Source: Trichomonas vaginalis G3
Lineage: Eukaryota > Parabasalia > Trichomonadida > Trichomonadidae
Assembly (NCBI RefSeq): GCF_026262505.1
Contig: NC_067203.1
Coordinates: forward strand, 3,844,001-3,908,000
Direction: 5' to 3'
DNA: 64,000 nt
Position 1 is the stretch's first letter. Every line of letters starts with the position of its first letter. Made by a program: the position numbers and the translations under genes. Positions 47,581-58,886 of the stretch are shown here, piece by piece. The notes under the pieces are model-generated. The model was given only the letters and a program-made list of their open reading frames with translations, did no database searches and was not told the origin of the DNA.

Positions 47581-48183
47581 GCCCTGATTTTGAGAATTGA
47601 GATACTCTGTTCGGATCTAAAATTTTAGTTGTGTCTTTCTTTTTGATTTTCAATACTCATAACTTCCTTCAACTGTCTTAATTGTATTCCCAATGTTTTG
47701 GAACAAAAAACATAAAAATCAAAATCTTGAAATTAAAAGCATGATATAAACCGTTAAATATATGAAAAATGTATTGCCTCTCTAGAGATTATTTATTCTT
47801 ACTGTGATTTACTTAATTTCATCAATTGAATATTATAATTTAAACTCATCTTCCTACGTAAAGTCTCCTAATGGTACTCTTGCCTCAACAATGAGTGAAC
47901 ATCTTTCAAAAAGTTGAACAAGAAACTTTACGAAGGAATACGAGTTTATATCAGTTATGGGAAGTAAACTATAATGAATACGTGCTTCTAAAGCCATCTT
48001 TTTATTATTAGAATCATTCTATATTTAGTGATTATAAGAGGCTTCAATCAAATAATATGATAAATCAATGTACTATTTATATGCAAACACTTATATCAAT
48101 AATATCTCACACACTTGAGACTATCCATCGAAATTCTAAAAAAATGTTAAATTAATAAAAAAAATCTTTATAGTTAATATCTA
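47581..48183. other. Intergenic between WD40 and RNA polymerase I genes
   Basis: The segment is AT-rich. It contains one protein-like fragment (47854-47997, minus strand, listed separately). Nothing else was recognised. Confidence 0.45.
47854..47997 (-). pseudogene. 47-codon ORF resembling the N-terminus of Trs120/TRAPPC9
   Basis: The frame starts ATG 47997 (MALEARIHYSLLPITDINSY) and ends VEARVPLGDFT. The pattern 'ARI...LLPI..I....F..FV..L......VPLGD' is that of the first strand and helix of fungal Trs120/TRAPPC9 proteins. Nothing like the rest of that protein follows. It is probably a stray 5' gene fragment, though chance resemblance is possible. Confidence 0.25.
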
Positions 48184-51100
48184 TTATTCAAATGGAACGA
48201 GGATTTCACAAAGTCCGCTGCCCATCTTAATTACGTTGCCAGCGGTGAGAGAGGCGGATGGGGACTCCATCATATCCTTTCCGCCGTGCATTGTGCACTG
48301 TGTCAAGAAAGCAGTTGTTGTCTCGAAAGACATCTGTTGGAGAGGAGAAGCGCACTTCTTCATTGTGTGTCTAGACATGCCCAACCAATCTCCAGTGTTT
48401 GTAACGAAATCAGCGATGAGAGAAAGGTGCCTCATGTCAACATCGATCATGTAGTTCTTGAAGACAGAGTTAACTTCCTTGATGATTGCCATTCTCGCGG
48501 CTTCAATGCCGTAGTGCTTGAGAATGATGGCGATGTCGTTCGTGTAGAACTTGTTCATGTCGATCTCAAGGCGCTTAGAGATTTCGCCGTAGTTTGCACC
48601 TTCAGTGACAATAATTGGTCGACCACTGTCACTTTTAACATCAGAAAATGTTGCTCTTTTAACACCAGGCATTTCGTGGACGTATACTTCGGAGAGTACT
48701 TGTTGAACAATTGATTCGAACAAGATCTTGATTGATACATCCTTGATAGTGAAAGAAACATGTAATTCTGATGTTTTCTGTTGAAAGATGACTCAATTTT
48801 TTCATTTTTGTCTTCTTTCTCTTCTTTTTCTTCTTTGTTTTCTTCTTTGTCTTCTTTCTCTTCCTCTTGTACATCGTCCTTTTCGTATGAGTTCTGTTCG
48901 TTTCTTCTTGAAAGGACTTTAGATCTGTCTGCGCCCATTTCTTCTTCTTTTGTCATATCTCTGACTTGTTCTGCTGTTGCTGTTTCATCTGATGCGATTT
49001 CTCTGATGTGGTCGCCTTTTTGTCTCAAGATTGAGTTTAACTTCTTCTTGATCTGTGTTGCGAAGTGAGATCTGATCGAATCGATCGCGAAGTTGAAGTT
49101 CTTTCCTTGTGGGAAGTTGTCTGGAATCAATTTGATTGTAACTTCAATCTTCCTTTCGAGCCTTACTTCGCTGATCGCGTTCATTGACTCTCTGACAGTG
49201 AATTGTTCTACGACGTCTTTGAGAGGAATTCTCTTGAACTCTGTCAAGAATTCCTGGCATTTCTTCTCATCATCCATAGACAGAGAAAGGAACATCATAG
49301 GAGTTGCTGGTGTTCTTGTCGCGACAATGAGGATTTCGCGAAGACGAGGGATACCTAATGTAACGTTTGTTCCACCGTAACCAGCGAGGTGGAATGTGTT
49401 CAATGTCATTTGTGTGGCTGGTTCTCCGATTGCTTCTGCAGCGATGACACCGACAACTTCTCCTGGTTGTATCTGTGATGAGAAGTAATTGAAGACTGCA
49501 ACAGCTCTGAGGTTCTTGATTGTGTCCTCGTCTGTTCCTTTCTTCTTTAAATCATCGCAATACTTGTTCAAAGCGTTTTCAAATGACTGTGAAATGGAGC
49601 CAACATATCTATGAGGATGATATGTTGCTTGAACTAATGAATTCTCGTTGACTTTCTCTCCATCGATGACTTTTTGTGCCAAGTCACAATTTGCTTTTTC
49701 TCCGACTTTTTCGATGTTCAATTTCTGTGAGTAAGAATCGATGTTCTTCAGCATGAAATCGAACTTCGTGATGTACTTGTTCTGCATTGGATCAATGCCA
49801 TCTTCTCCGTAAAGGAACTGAACAATCGTATCATCAGCGTCTCTGACTGTTCCGTCGTAAGAAGCTCTCAAACCTTCGATGTTCTTGATGATGCATCTCT
49901 GGAGATATCCTGTATTGGCTGTTTTGACAGCTGTATCCGTGAGTCCTTCTCTTCCACCCATAGCGTGGAAATAGTACTCTTCAGGTGTCAATCCTGTCAA
50001 GAACCTGGAACTGACAAAACCGCCAGATTGAGGGACATATCCATGAATTCGAAAGAAGGTAAAGCCTTTCCTGATCTCATTAACGGAACTCTTTTACCTT
50101 CAAGGGATTGCTGGCCTAGCAAACAAGAGATCTGTGTGGCATTGACAACGGATCCTTTTGCACCTGACGATGTCATCATTGTCAAATGATTTTGAGGGAA
50201 AGGTTTAGTGATGTTTGCAGGGAAAATTGCGTTCAAAGTGTCTGAAGCAGCTTTATTAAGATTGCCCATGATCATGTGGTCATATCTTTCCTTCATGTCT
50301 TTGTCTTTGATCAAATCCCATAATCTATCCTTCAAATTCATGTATTGTGTCTCTTTTGTTCCGAATTCTTCAACGAAATCATTCGCTGTTTTGATCGCAA
50401 CTTTATCTGTTTCTTCTTTCATCTTTTCTCTCATTCCTTCTCCCTTGTGGTTGACAATCATATCTGCAATACCACACGAGAAACCATGGCATTGCATGAA
50501 ATATGTGAATAACCTCGTCAACATCGTCAAAAATCGTGAGGCCATGTCAGAACCGTATAATTCATAAATTGTATGAACCATACCGAACTTGGAAGCACCA
50601 AATTGTGCTTTGTCGATGATACCTGTGCAGAGATGTCCATCAACGAATCTGACTGTTGTCTCTTCTTTGCATCCGTAGCAGAGAATTGACGAAATCTTGG
50701 AGTTCGATGTCAAATCCATCATTTGGTCTGACAAATTTTTCGTCAAATTGATGATGATTGTTGAAATAACCTGTTTTCCTGTCCACAGTTGTGTTGGCTT
50801 GATGATTGCTGGTGGAAGCATTTCGAGTTTGTGGTTGATCTCACCGCCAAACGCTGTGAAAACCAATTCTTGATATTGTGTCTTTGTCAAGAAATTGTTT
50901 TTCATTGTCAAAAGTGCACCAGCGTCAACATGGTCTTGAATGAGGCCACGATTGGATTTCCTGCTGTTGGAGTGATGTAATGGCGTGAAGAAAGACTGAG
51001 GATATTCGCTTCAGCTCTCGCCAATTCGTTCTGTGGTAAGTGGAGGTTGATTTCATCGCCATCGAAGTCTGCGTTGAATGACGCACAATTGGAATAATGC

Positions 51101-52580
51101 ATTCTAATTGTTCTCTGTTTAGGAAGTACTTTGACTCGCATCGCCAAAATGGAAACTCTATGGAGAGTTGGCTGTCTGTTGATGAGGACATAATCACCGT
51201 TGATGGCATGGCGACCAACTGTCCATGGAAAGTCGCCATCTGATTCGGCAAAGATCTTGGATGCGTAGGATTGTCTCAGAGACTCTTTCATTCCCTTTAA
51301 TTGGAATGTCTGGCCGTAGGGATCGATGATAAGGTTGGCGCCTGGGTAGTTGTCAGCTCCATTTAAGATGGCTTTGGATAATCTTTCCTTGTTGTAATCT
51401 CTGACGCGTTCTGGATATGAAAGTGTCTTGGCAAAGACCTCTGGAACACCGACTTCATCGGTTGCGACGTATGGATCTGGTGCAATGACGGATCTGGCGG
51501 AAAAGTTGACTCTCTTGCCCATTAAGTTCTTTCTGAAGACACCTTCCTTCTTTTCAAGGACTTGGCGGATGCCGTTTGGTACTTTCTTGCTCGATTTGTT
51601 TAATGTAGAATCGATAAGTGTAGAAACGTTTGTTTGAAGCTTGTTGTGCTCGGCACGGATCTGATCTGGATCTGGCTTCTCAAGTACTTAAGGAGATTGA
51701 TGTTTGTCTTGATAACTTCGACATATCCGAAGAAGTTGGATGTGCGTTGATTTTATCGCCAAGAACGGACATCGGACGGAATTTTGGTGGTGTAACGCAG
51801 ACAGTGTCAATGAAGAAAAGTCTGGTCCTGTCTGGTTGAAGAAAGTATTGAAGAATAACTTATTTCCCTTGTAAAACTGGTTTAACTTGTCACGAATCTC
51901 GCCAATTGGACATACTTAGGTTCTTGTGTCTTGTCGCTAGAGACAACAACAAATTCGAAGTGGAAATTATCAAATTTGATCTTCCTGTTATCATGCATGC
52001 AGTTAGCGCACTTCATGCGGTAACCAGATGCGCGTGTAAGGAACTCCTTGATGATTTTCTCGCGTGTTTGGACTGTGTATGTGTTTGGCTCGATAATTGG
52101 GAGTTTTTCAATAAGTTCATTAATTTCTTTCTGGCGTTGCTCTGTGACTGATGATGGCTCGTCAGAAGTGGCAAATACTTCGTCCATTGAGACCAATTGG
52201 CCACGCTCGATCAATTGTAAAGCATTTACAACATTTAACATAATTTCTTTCGGAATTCTAAGACAGTTGCATTCTGTGCAGAAACCACCCATGAAACGAC
52301 CAAGTTGCTTCACGTAAAGTGGATGGTAAACAGGCATTGCTAATTTGATGTTACCAAAATGTCCTGGACAGTTCCATGCATGCTGGCCACAGATTGGGCA
52401 TGTCTGGTCATGTTCTGTAGGACCAAGATGAGTATCGTAAACGCCTTCTGCGATTGGCTTTCCTTGTCTATCAAAAACACCAGTGGCTGTAACTGGCATA
52501 ACACTGAAATTCTCTATTTCTTCCTTCGAATAAGGAAGGAACTCGATGGATGTGATCGGCTGGCGAACAGTTGGATCCAT
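48184..52580 (-). pseudogene. RPA1: RNA polymerase I largest subunit, seven apparent single-base deletions
   Basis: The gene starts MDPTVRQPITSIEFLPY at 52580. It shows zinc sites (CPICGQHAWNCPGH, CANC), MGKRVNFSARSVIAPDPY, the catalytic NADFDGDEINLHLP, then WTGKQVISTIIINL and the bridge/trigger region NTFHLAGYGGTNVTLGIPR. FATKL-type and ADFDGDE..LP..E..RAEA segments match polymerase I rather than II or III, as does the end SPLQQMSFETTTAFL. The frame breaks at about 51901, 51831, 51724, 51682, 50946, 50028 and 48769. Each break is a loss of one base, with no internal nonsense codon between. 4397 + 7 bases is exactly 1468 codons. It is either a very recent pseudogene or an assembly artefact. 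Confidence 0.93.
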
Positions 52581-53467
52581 CGGGTTTTATAAAAATTTAA
52601 GGGTGCACACGAGAGGGTCATGTAAACTTCAGAATTTAGAACCTTATTTTTAGGCATTATCTTGGCTACCTATTTAGGCTCGAAAACCAAAAAAATATCA
52701 AAAAATACAACTTGACTCCATTATGACCCTTTCATGGAGGTAGTTTTTATCCGCTAGTATTTTCCCTTTGAATCTCTTTACAATTCGAAATCAAATTCAA
52801 ACCTCAGTAGAAGAAAGGAAGAATCGACTTACTACGGTTGTAATACGAATAAATACATATATTTAATTATTTTTATTTACATAATAATTGTTTGAAGCTC
52901 ATATTCCAACAAATTTTTAAATAAAAACATTAAAATGTTGAAAATGTTCATATATTTTAATAGGGTTTGGCACTTTATTGAGGAATTACTACATACATAG
53001 TCGAACTGAACTTGATATTTTGAAATTTAAATTATTTATCAAAATTAAAATTTAACTTGAAATTTATAATTATTTAGTCATATTTTGCATAATTCTAAGT
53101 AGATTTTGTAAAAAATCAAGAAAGAAAAATTTTAACGTGCTTTATTTTTTCTTTTTTATAATAATACATATTATTATATAATTAACATATTCATAATGTT
53201 TCACCCTTTCAAAAATATAATCCTCCTCTCAAATAAACGTACATACGGGTGGCCTCTTTTTTCAAAAAATTAAAATTTGAAATTTTGGGCTCAAATATTA
53301 GAGATTTTTTCAACCTTCAACGATATATGTTGTCTATATCAGACCTCCTTTCTTTTTGATACTTAACATTGTTCCTAAATCTTAGCCGTTAAGGCTGTTC
53401 TGAAAATTAGGGATGCGACGGTTTTACGCCATGACCGTTTAAAAATAGAATAATACGCCATTTTTGG

Positions 53468-53504
53468 GGCCGAATGGCGGGTACGAAGTACCCGCCATTC
53501 GGCC
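53468..53504. other. 17-bp perfect hairpin in the hAT-like element
   Basis: The stem starts GGCCGAATGGCGGGTAC (53468-53484), has loop GAA, and pairs perfectly with 53488-53504. It is GC-rich in AT-rich surroundings, and includes the CGCCAT/ATGGCG subterminal motif found near both element ends. Confidence 0.9.
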
Positions 53505-53721
53505 GAATAACAAAACAATACAAAATTATCGCCGTCCTTTTTTTTTCTTTCTTTCTTTCTCTTTTTTTTTCTCTCTCTTTCTTTTCTCTTTCCTCTTTTT
53601 ACTCCTCTTTCTCTTTTCATCATTAAACGTAGAAAGATATATTAATATTATTTTAAAATTAAAAAAAATAAAGAAAGTATAATAAGTAATTATTTAGTTA
53701 TCGATATATATATGTAAAGTG

Positions 53722-55200
53722 ATAATCTGAGGATAATCTGAGGAGGAGTCTGAGGATTAGACCGAGGAGTAGTTTGAGGAGTTTGATGATAATCTGAGGA
53801 GTTTGAGGAGTAGTCTGAGGAGTTTGAGGATAATCTGAGGAGTTGTCTGAGGAGTAGTTTCAGGAGTTGTCTGAGGATAATTTGAGGAGTTTGAGGAGTA
53901 GTCTGAGGAGTTTGAGGATAATCTGAGGAGTTTGAGGAGTAGTCTGAGGAGTTTGAGGATAATCTGAGGAGTTGTCTGAGGAGTAGTTTCAGGAGTTGTC
54001 TGAGGATAATTTGAGGAGTTTGAGGAGTAGTCTGAGGAGTTTGAGGATAATCTGAGGAGTTTGAAGAGTAGTCTGAGGAGTTTGAGGAGTAGTCTGAGGA
54101 GTTTGAGGATAATCTGATGAGTTTGAGGAGTAGTCTGAGGATAATCTGAGGAGGAGTTTGAGGATAATCTGAGGAGGAGTCTGAGGATTAGACCGAGGAG
54201 TAGTTTGAGGAGTTTGAGGATAATCTGAGGAGGAGTCTGAGGATTAGACCGAGGAGTAGTTTGAGGAGTAGTCTGAGGATAATCTGAGGAGTTTGAGGAT
54301 AATCTGAGCATAATCTGAGGAGGAGTCTGAGGATTAGACCGAGGAGTAGTTTGAGGATAATCTGAGGAGGAGTCTGAGGATTAGACTGAGGAGTAGTTTG
54401 AGGATAATCTGAGGAGTAGTTTCAGGAGTAGTCTGAGGACTAGTCTCAGGAGTAGTCTGAGGACTAGTCTCAGGACTAGTCTGATGAGGAGGACTCTAAG
54501 GAGTAGTCTGAAGAGTAGTCTCAGGAGGAAGATCTGAGGAGGAGTCTTATGAGGAAGATCTGAGGAGTAGTCTGATGAGGAGGGGTCTAAGGAGTAGTCT
54601 GAGGATGATGAGTAATCTGATAAGGAGTAGTCTGAGGATAATCTGAGGAGGAGTTTGAGGATAATCTGAGGAGGAGTTTGAGGATAATCTGAGGAGGAGT
54701 CTGAGGATTAGACCGAGGAGTAGTCTGAGGAGTTTGAGGATAATCTGAGGAGGAGTCTGAGGATTAGACCGAGGAGTAGTTTGAGGAGTAGTCTGAGGAT
54801 AATCTGAGGAGTTTGAGGATAATCTGAGCATAATCTGAGGAGGAGTCTGAGGATTAGACCGAGGAGTAGTTTGAGGATAATCTGAGGAGGAGTCTGAGGA
54901 TTAGACTGAGGAGTAGTTTGAGGATAATCTGAGGAGTAGTTTCAGGAGTAGTCTGAGGACTAGTCTCAGGAGTAGTCTGAGGACTAGTCTCAGGACTAGT
55001 CTGATGAGGAGGACTCTAAGGAGTAGTCTGAAGAGTAGTCTCAGGAGGAAGATCTGAGGAGGAGTCTTATGAGGAAGATCTGAGGAGTAGTCTGATGAGG
55101 AGGGGTCTAAGGAGTAGTCTGAGGATGATGAGTAATCTGATAAGGAGTAGTCTGAGGATGATCTGAGGATAACCTGATGACTAGTCTAGGAGTGGTCTAA
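53722..55200. repeat. GAGGAGTAGTCT-type minisatellite, ~1.5 kb
   Basis: The array is built from GAGGAGTAGTCT, GAGGAGTTT and GAGGATAATCT units of 9-15 bp. A higher-order block of about 450 bp (54154-54620) is repeated nearly exactly at 54680-55150. It includes the rarer GACTAGTCTCAGG units. Open frames in it are by-products of the repeat. Confidence 0.95.
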
Positions 55201-55939
55201 TAAAAATGTAAAATATTTTCAAAGAAAAAATTCTATGAATTTTATATTTTAATTCTTAGCATTATACTGAATAAAATAAACATAAATATCAAAATTTGAA
55301 ATTGAACACGCCAAAAAATTGATAATCCACATTCAATATTTTGTAAGTGGCGTACTTTTTGAATACTCGCCATACGCCTTGGAGTTCTCAATTTTGAATT
55401 CGCCTTTATTTGGGCGACCTCAGAAAAATACGCCATTAAGAAAATATTGTATGAGATTTTAAATTTGAACACACTCTACCTTAAGGAATTAAATTTATTA
55501 AGATATATTTATATATAATAAACGATTACTAAAAAAAGTATTTCATCGCTTATGTAAGTTTCAAAAAAATCACGAAAATAAAAAAATCAAGATTAAAATT
55601 TTATTTTTAATTTTTGAATTTCTCAAATGGCGAAATTTTTGGGCGAACAAAAAAAATGTACGCCCGGTCAAATGGCGTGTTTAACGCATCCCTACTGAAA
55701 ATATTTTTTTTTTCGAAAAAATTCGAAAAAAATTCTTAAAATTCAAAAATCCCTTAATTCATGAGGATTTTGGAAAAAAGTTTTTACATGAACATGTGTA
55801 TATTATATGAAGTATATTGATAAGGTAAAAATCAAATTTTGTTGCATATTCATCGAGAAAATAAACTAACGAATCCCTCAAAATTGAGAGGGTAATCCTC
55901 CTCCTCTCAAATAAACGTACATACGGGTGCACCCTTAAT

Positions 55940-56383
55940 AACGTTGCACATTTTTTTGGGTTTCACATTTTCTTGAGGGTCCTGGGTATTATTTAAAATA
56001 GTTGTCCATAGAAACACTTATATTTGAAATATTGCAAATGATGAATTTTTGGGGAATTTTGAAAAGTCTACAAAATTTATAATCAAAATCAAACACACTC
56101 TTCAAAAATTGAATTAAAAACCGCCAGGACGGGTCAAATTTCCTGGAAAAATTTCTAGATTAAGATCAGTCTTGTTTTTATTATGCATATTTTCTCCGAA
56201 TTAACTATAAAGCCATATTTTATATTGTAAATTGCAAAATTGTGACTTATAATGTCTAATCAAGACATTCACATAATCAAATTTAGTGATTTTATATGGA
56301 TTAATTTAAAAATGCATCAATTAGCGCTTGTAGGAAAATTTGATCTTTACTTATTTTGTATAATAATATAATAAAACTCTATT
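55940..56383. other. Intergenic, downstream of the importin-like gene
   Basis: Unique AT-rich sequence lies between the TTAA element and the 3' end of the importin-like gene. No gene or repeat is seen. Confidence 0.4.
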
Positions 56384-58861
56384 TTATTCAAATAAATCAG
56401 CAAACATTGTAGAAATACTTGCCACTAACTTTTCGCAGTTATCATAATATTCTTTTGCGTTTTCAAGTTTCACCTGCAAATCAGGGTTATTACTAATCAA
56501 TTCAGCCATGAAATCATGGAAATTCTGTCCGATAAACTCCATCAAAGAGAGAACATTGTACATGAAATCACTAGTAATTGATTCTTGTTCGCAAAAGTAC
56601 AAGAACAATTCACCAGTCATTTCCAAGTTCTCTTGGTCGATGTTTTCTGGTCCAATTATCTTATAAGTTGTCAACAAAATCTGTGAAATACATTTAGCCA
56701 AATTCTGTCCTTCACTGTCATTTCCATCACTTCCATATTTGAGGCTTAATTCTTGGCAATAAGTTCTGATGTATCCCAAAACAGTTTTAGCGAAATTAGA
56801 GTACATTTCACTGTATTTGATTGCAATGGAATCAATGCATAATACAGCAGCACACATATTCTCAACTAAATTGTTTTCAACAGATAAAGATGTTGCCAAT
56901 ATCTCAAGCCAATTTTGGATGTTTTCTATTGGATAATTCTCCAACAAAATGATAGAGAAACCTGTTACAACACAATAGAAAGCAGAGTGTTCACTCGATT
57001 GTGCTTGATAGAATGAACTTTCCTTAACAATATTCTCGAATATTTCCAAAGCGTTTGGAAGATATTTTCCGAATATTTCATGATTTGCAGCACATAAACT
57101 TGTGAAAGGCAACAAAACTTCAGGTAAATATTCAGAATTAGAGTTACAAACTTGCAAAAACAAATTACAAAGATGATCAACAACAGGACTGATCTGTTCT
57201 TTGAATCTGAATGCGTATGCCTGTACCAATTCTCCTAAATCATGAACTAACCATCCGAAATTTTCTTGATTCAAAGCGCTTTCTAAGTAACCACAAATAT
57301 TTGGGAAGAAATTCAAAACTTGCGCTTCATCAGCTTCAGTCACGATTCTTTCTATTGCATCAAACGGTTCTTTGGCGAAATGCTGGTGTACGGAAACAGC
57401 TTTCTCTGTTAACAACTGAAGAATATCTGATGTTCTTTCATAATTTGTCACTTTTGTAAATAATGACAAAATGAAACAAACTTCTGAAGCGATATGGCCA
57501 TCATCGTCAAGTATGTTTGCGAGGTTCTCTACTTCTTTGGAAAGCTCTATTAGATATTCATCGTTTCTGTTGATTTCTGAGATAAACTCCAAACCTTTTC
57601 TGATGCATTTTAATGCTCTAAATCTTATGCATGGGCTTTCATCACTTGCCAAACTGATAAGTGGCTGGAAATACTGCTTGACATACTCTTTGTTTGTAGT
57701 GTTAACAATGACACATTCAAGTAATCTCAACCAGCAATCGCGCTCTGAAAAAGTGATTGAATTTGAATTCAAAATTTCAGAGAAATTTTCTGACATTCCT
57801 TCAGCGATTGTATCAGCTGTTAACTTGCAAACAGTCTTCATAGCTTCGTATGCAGCAATGTACGGTTCCCATGTTTCATTTGTTTCGCAAGATGGATCGT
57901 CAACACTGCTGCAAACATCCATTAACATTGTCAAAACATTTTGTATATTTTGTTCAATTCCGTTTAATTGTTCTGTCTCATCTTCTATCTCTATCTTAGC
58001 AATTCTCTTGATTAACGCACATGCAGCAAAGAGAAGGTTTCTATCTTCACTGTTCTCCATTGCTCCCAACGCGTGTTCGATGAGAATTGGTTCGTTTTCG
58101 GCCAAAATTATTGGAGCTTGTTTTCCAATTTTGTCCCAACACTTGAAGGCTTCACATTGTAGGTCGCCTGGTTGGCTGTATTGAAGTAACGCGGATGCTA
58201 TGCCTATGACTATCTGTTGGTTCTCTTCTGCGGCATCTTCATCGGCGGGTTCAAAGAAATCTGAAATATTCTCGACCATGGAATTCACAATTTTGATCGC
58301 ATTGAAGTGCATTTGTATATCTTGTGTGTTGAACATGACGAAAACAAGTCTAAAGAGATGATGAGTCTCTGCTTCTTCGGGATAATATGAAATTAAAATT
58401 TCACAAAGAGCAGATGTATATGTTGTCGCTAAATTAGCATCTGGAAGTTCCATTAGTGTTTGTATTAATGCATGAAATGGTTCAATGTCGTGTAAATTAA
58501 TATAGTATGAAACAGCGCGAGCATAGAGATGAATTGCATTGTTTCTTAAGCTTTCATCTGGATTTCCAAGTAATGCAAATGTTATTTCAATAATTTTCGA
58601 TGTAATTTCTTGTGGAATCATATCTGATTCATCAAATTCCCCATTTTGCTGGGCAATATCTTCTGGATACATTTTGTATAATAAAAGTAATGTATTTCGT
58701 TTGACTGAAGCATTTTGATCATCTGAATTTAAAATCTCAACAAGGTTTGCAATATAGCCAATTTTATCAGTATCAATGAGCTCTTTTATGTATTTGTCGG
58801 CCTCCTCGACACGATCTTTGTCTGTCAATGACCAAATTGCCTCTAAAAGCAATTGCGTCAT
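56384..58861 (-). CDS. Importin-beta-like HEAT-repeat protein
   Basis: This protein of about 825 residues starts MTQLLLEAIWSLTDKDRVEEADKYI at ATG 58861. The open frame extends seven codons further to a GTG, which is not a likely start. HEAT helices run throughout: VKRNTLLLLYKMYPEDI, SLRNNAIHLYARAVSYYI, IASALLQYSQPGDLQCEAFKCWDKIGKQAP and AAYEAMKTVCKLTADTIAE. An acidic loop (EPADEDAAEEN) sits near residue 210. The overall shape and length fit karyopherin-beta nuclear transport receptors of the importin-beta1 type. I see no single decisive motif. AAAAGTGACAA lies 14 bp upstream. Confidence 0.65.
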   Translation of the reverse strand: MTQLLLEAIWSLTDKDRVEEADKYIKELIDTDKIGYIANLVEILNSDDQNASVKRNTLLLLYKMYPEDIAQQNGEFDESDMIPQEITSKIIEITFALLGNPDESLRNNAIHLYARAVSYYINLHDIEPFHALIQTLMELPDANLATTYTSALCEILISYYPEEAETHHLFRLVFVMFNTQDIQMHFNAIKIVNSMVENISDFFEPADEDAAEENQQIVIGIASALLQYSQPGDLQCEAFKCWDKIGKQAPIILAENEPILIEHALGAMENSEDRNLLFAACALIKRIAKIEIEDETEQLNGIEQNIQNVLTMLMDVCSSVDDPSCETNETWEPYIAAYEAMKTVCKLTADTIAEGMSENFSEILNSNSITFSERDCWLRLLECVIVNTTNKEYVKQYFQPLISLASDESPCIRFRALKCIRKGLEFISEINRNDEYLIELSKEVENLANILDDDGHIASEVCFILSLFTKVTNYERTSDILQLLTEKAVSVHQHFAKEPFDAIERIVTEADEAQVLNFFPNICGYLESALNQENFGWLVHDLGELVQAYAFRFKEQISPVVDHLCNLFLQVCNSNSEYLPEVLLPFTSLCAANHEIFGKYLPNALEIFENIVKESSFYQAQSSEHSAFYCVVTGFSIILLENYPIENIQNWLEILATSLSVENNLVENMCAAVLCIDSIAIKYSEMYSNFAKTVLGYIRTYCQELSLKYGSDGNDSEGQNLAKCISQILLTTYKIIGPENIDQENLEMTGELFLYFCEQESITSDFMYNVLSLMEFIGQNFHDFMAELISNNPDLQVKLENAKEYYDNCEKLVASISTMFADLFE

Positions 58862-58875
58862 GAAGATTTTAGTCC

Positions 58876-58886
58876 TTGTCACTTTT
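58876..58886 (-). promoter_or_regulatory. AAAAGTGACAA motif upstream of importin-like gene
   Basis: It lies on the gene strand 14 bp before the ATG at 58861. The core is shared with three other promoters in this window. Confidence 0.4.

Larger units (their letters stand above)
53408..55694. mobile_element. hAT-like non-autonomous element inside copy 1
   Basis: The ends TAGGGATGCG and CGCATCCCTA form a perfect 10-bp inverted repeat. They are followed on both sides by an ACGCCAT..GACCG subterminal match. CTGAAAAT flanks it on both sides (53400-53407 and 55695-55702), an 8-bp target duplication. The undisturbed sister copy at 62889-63930 has CTGAAAAT once, which proves the insertion. Terminal TAGGG plus 8-bp duplication is typical of hAT. 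It has no transposase. Most of its length is a minisatellite. Confidence 0.85.
52597..55938. mobile_element. TTAA-flanked non-autonomous element, copy 1 (interrupted)
   Basis: TTAA at 52597-52600 and 55935-55938 flank ends GGGTGCAC and GTGCACCC. Without the inserted hAT-like element it is about 1047 bp and is the inverted counterpart of 62889-63930. TTAA duplication with GGG ends suits Kolobok (known in Trichomonas) or piggyBac-type mobilisation. There is no long coding frame. Its left edge is 16 bp from the RNA polymerase I start codon. Confidence 0.8.

Noticed and set aside
50208-50567. Plus-strand frame opposite RNA polymerase I
   Set aside because: It is a shadow of the conserved minus-strand coding sequence.
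53757-54831. Minus-strand frames of Leu/Ser/Asn repeats
   Set aside because: They are by-products of the GAGGAGTAGTCT minisatellite and have no start context or domain.
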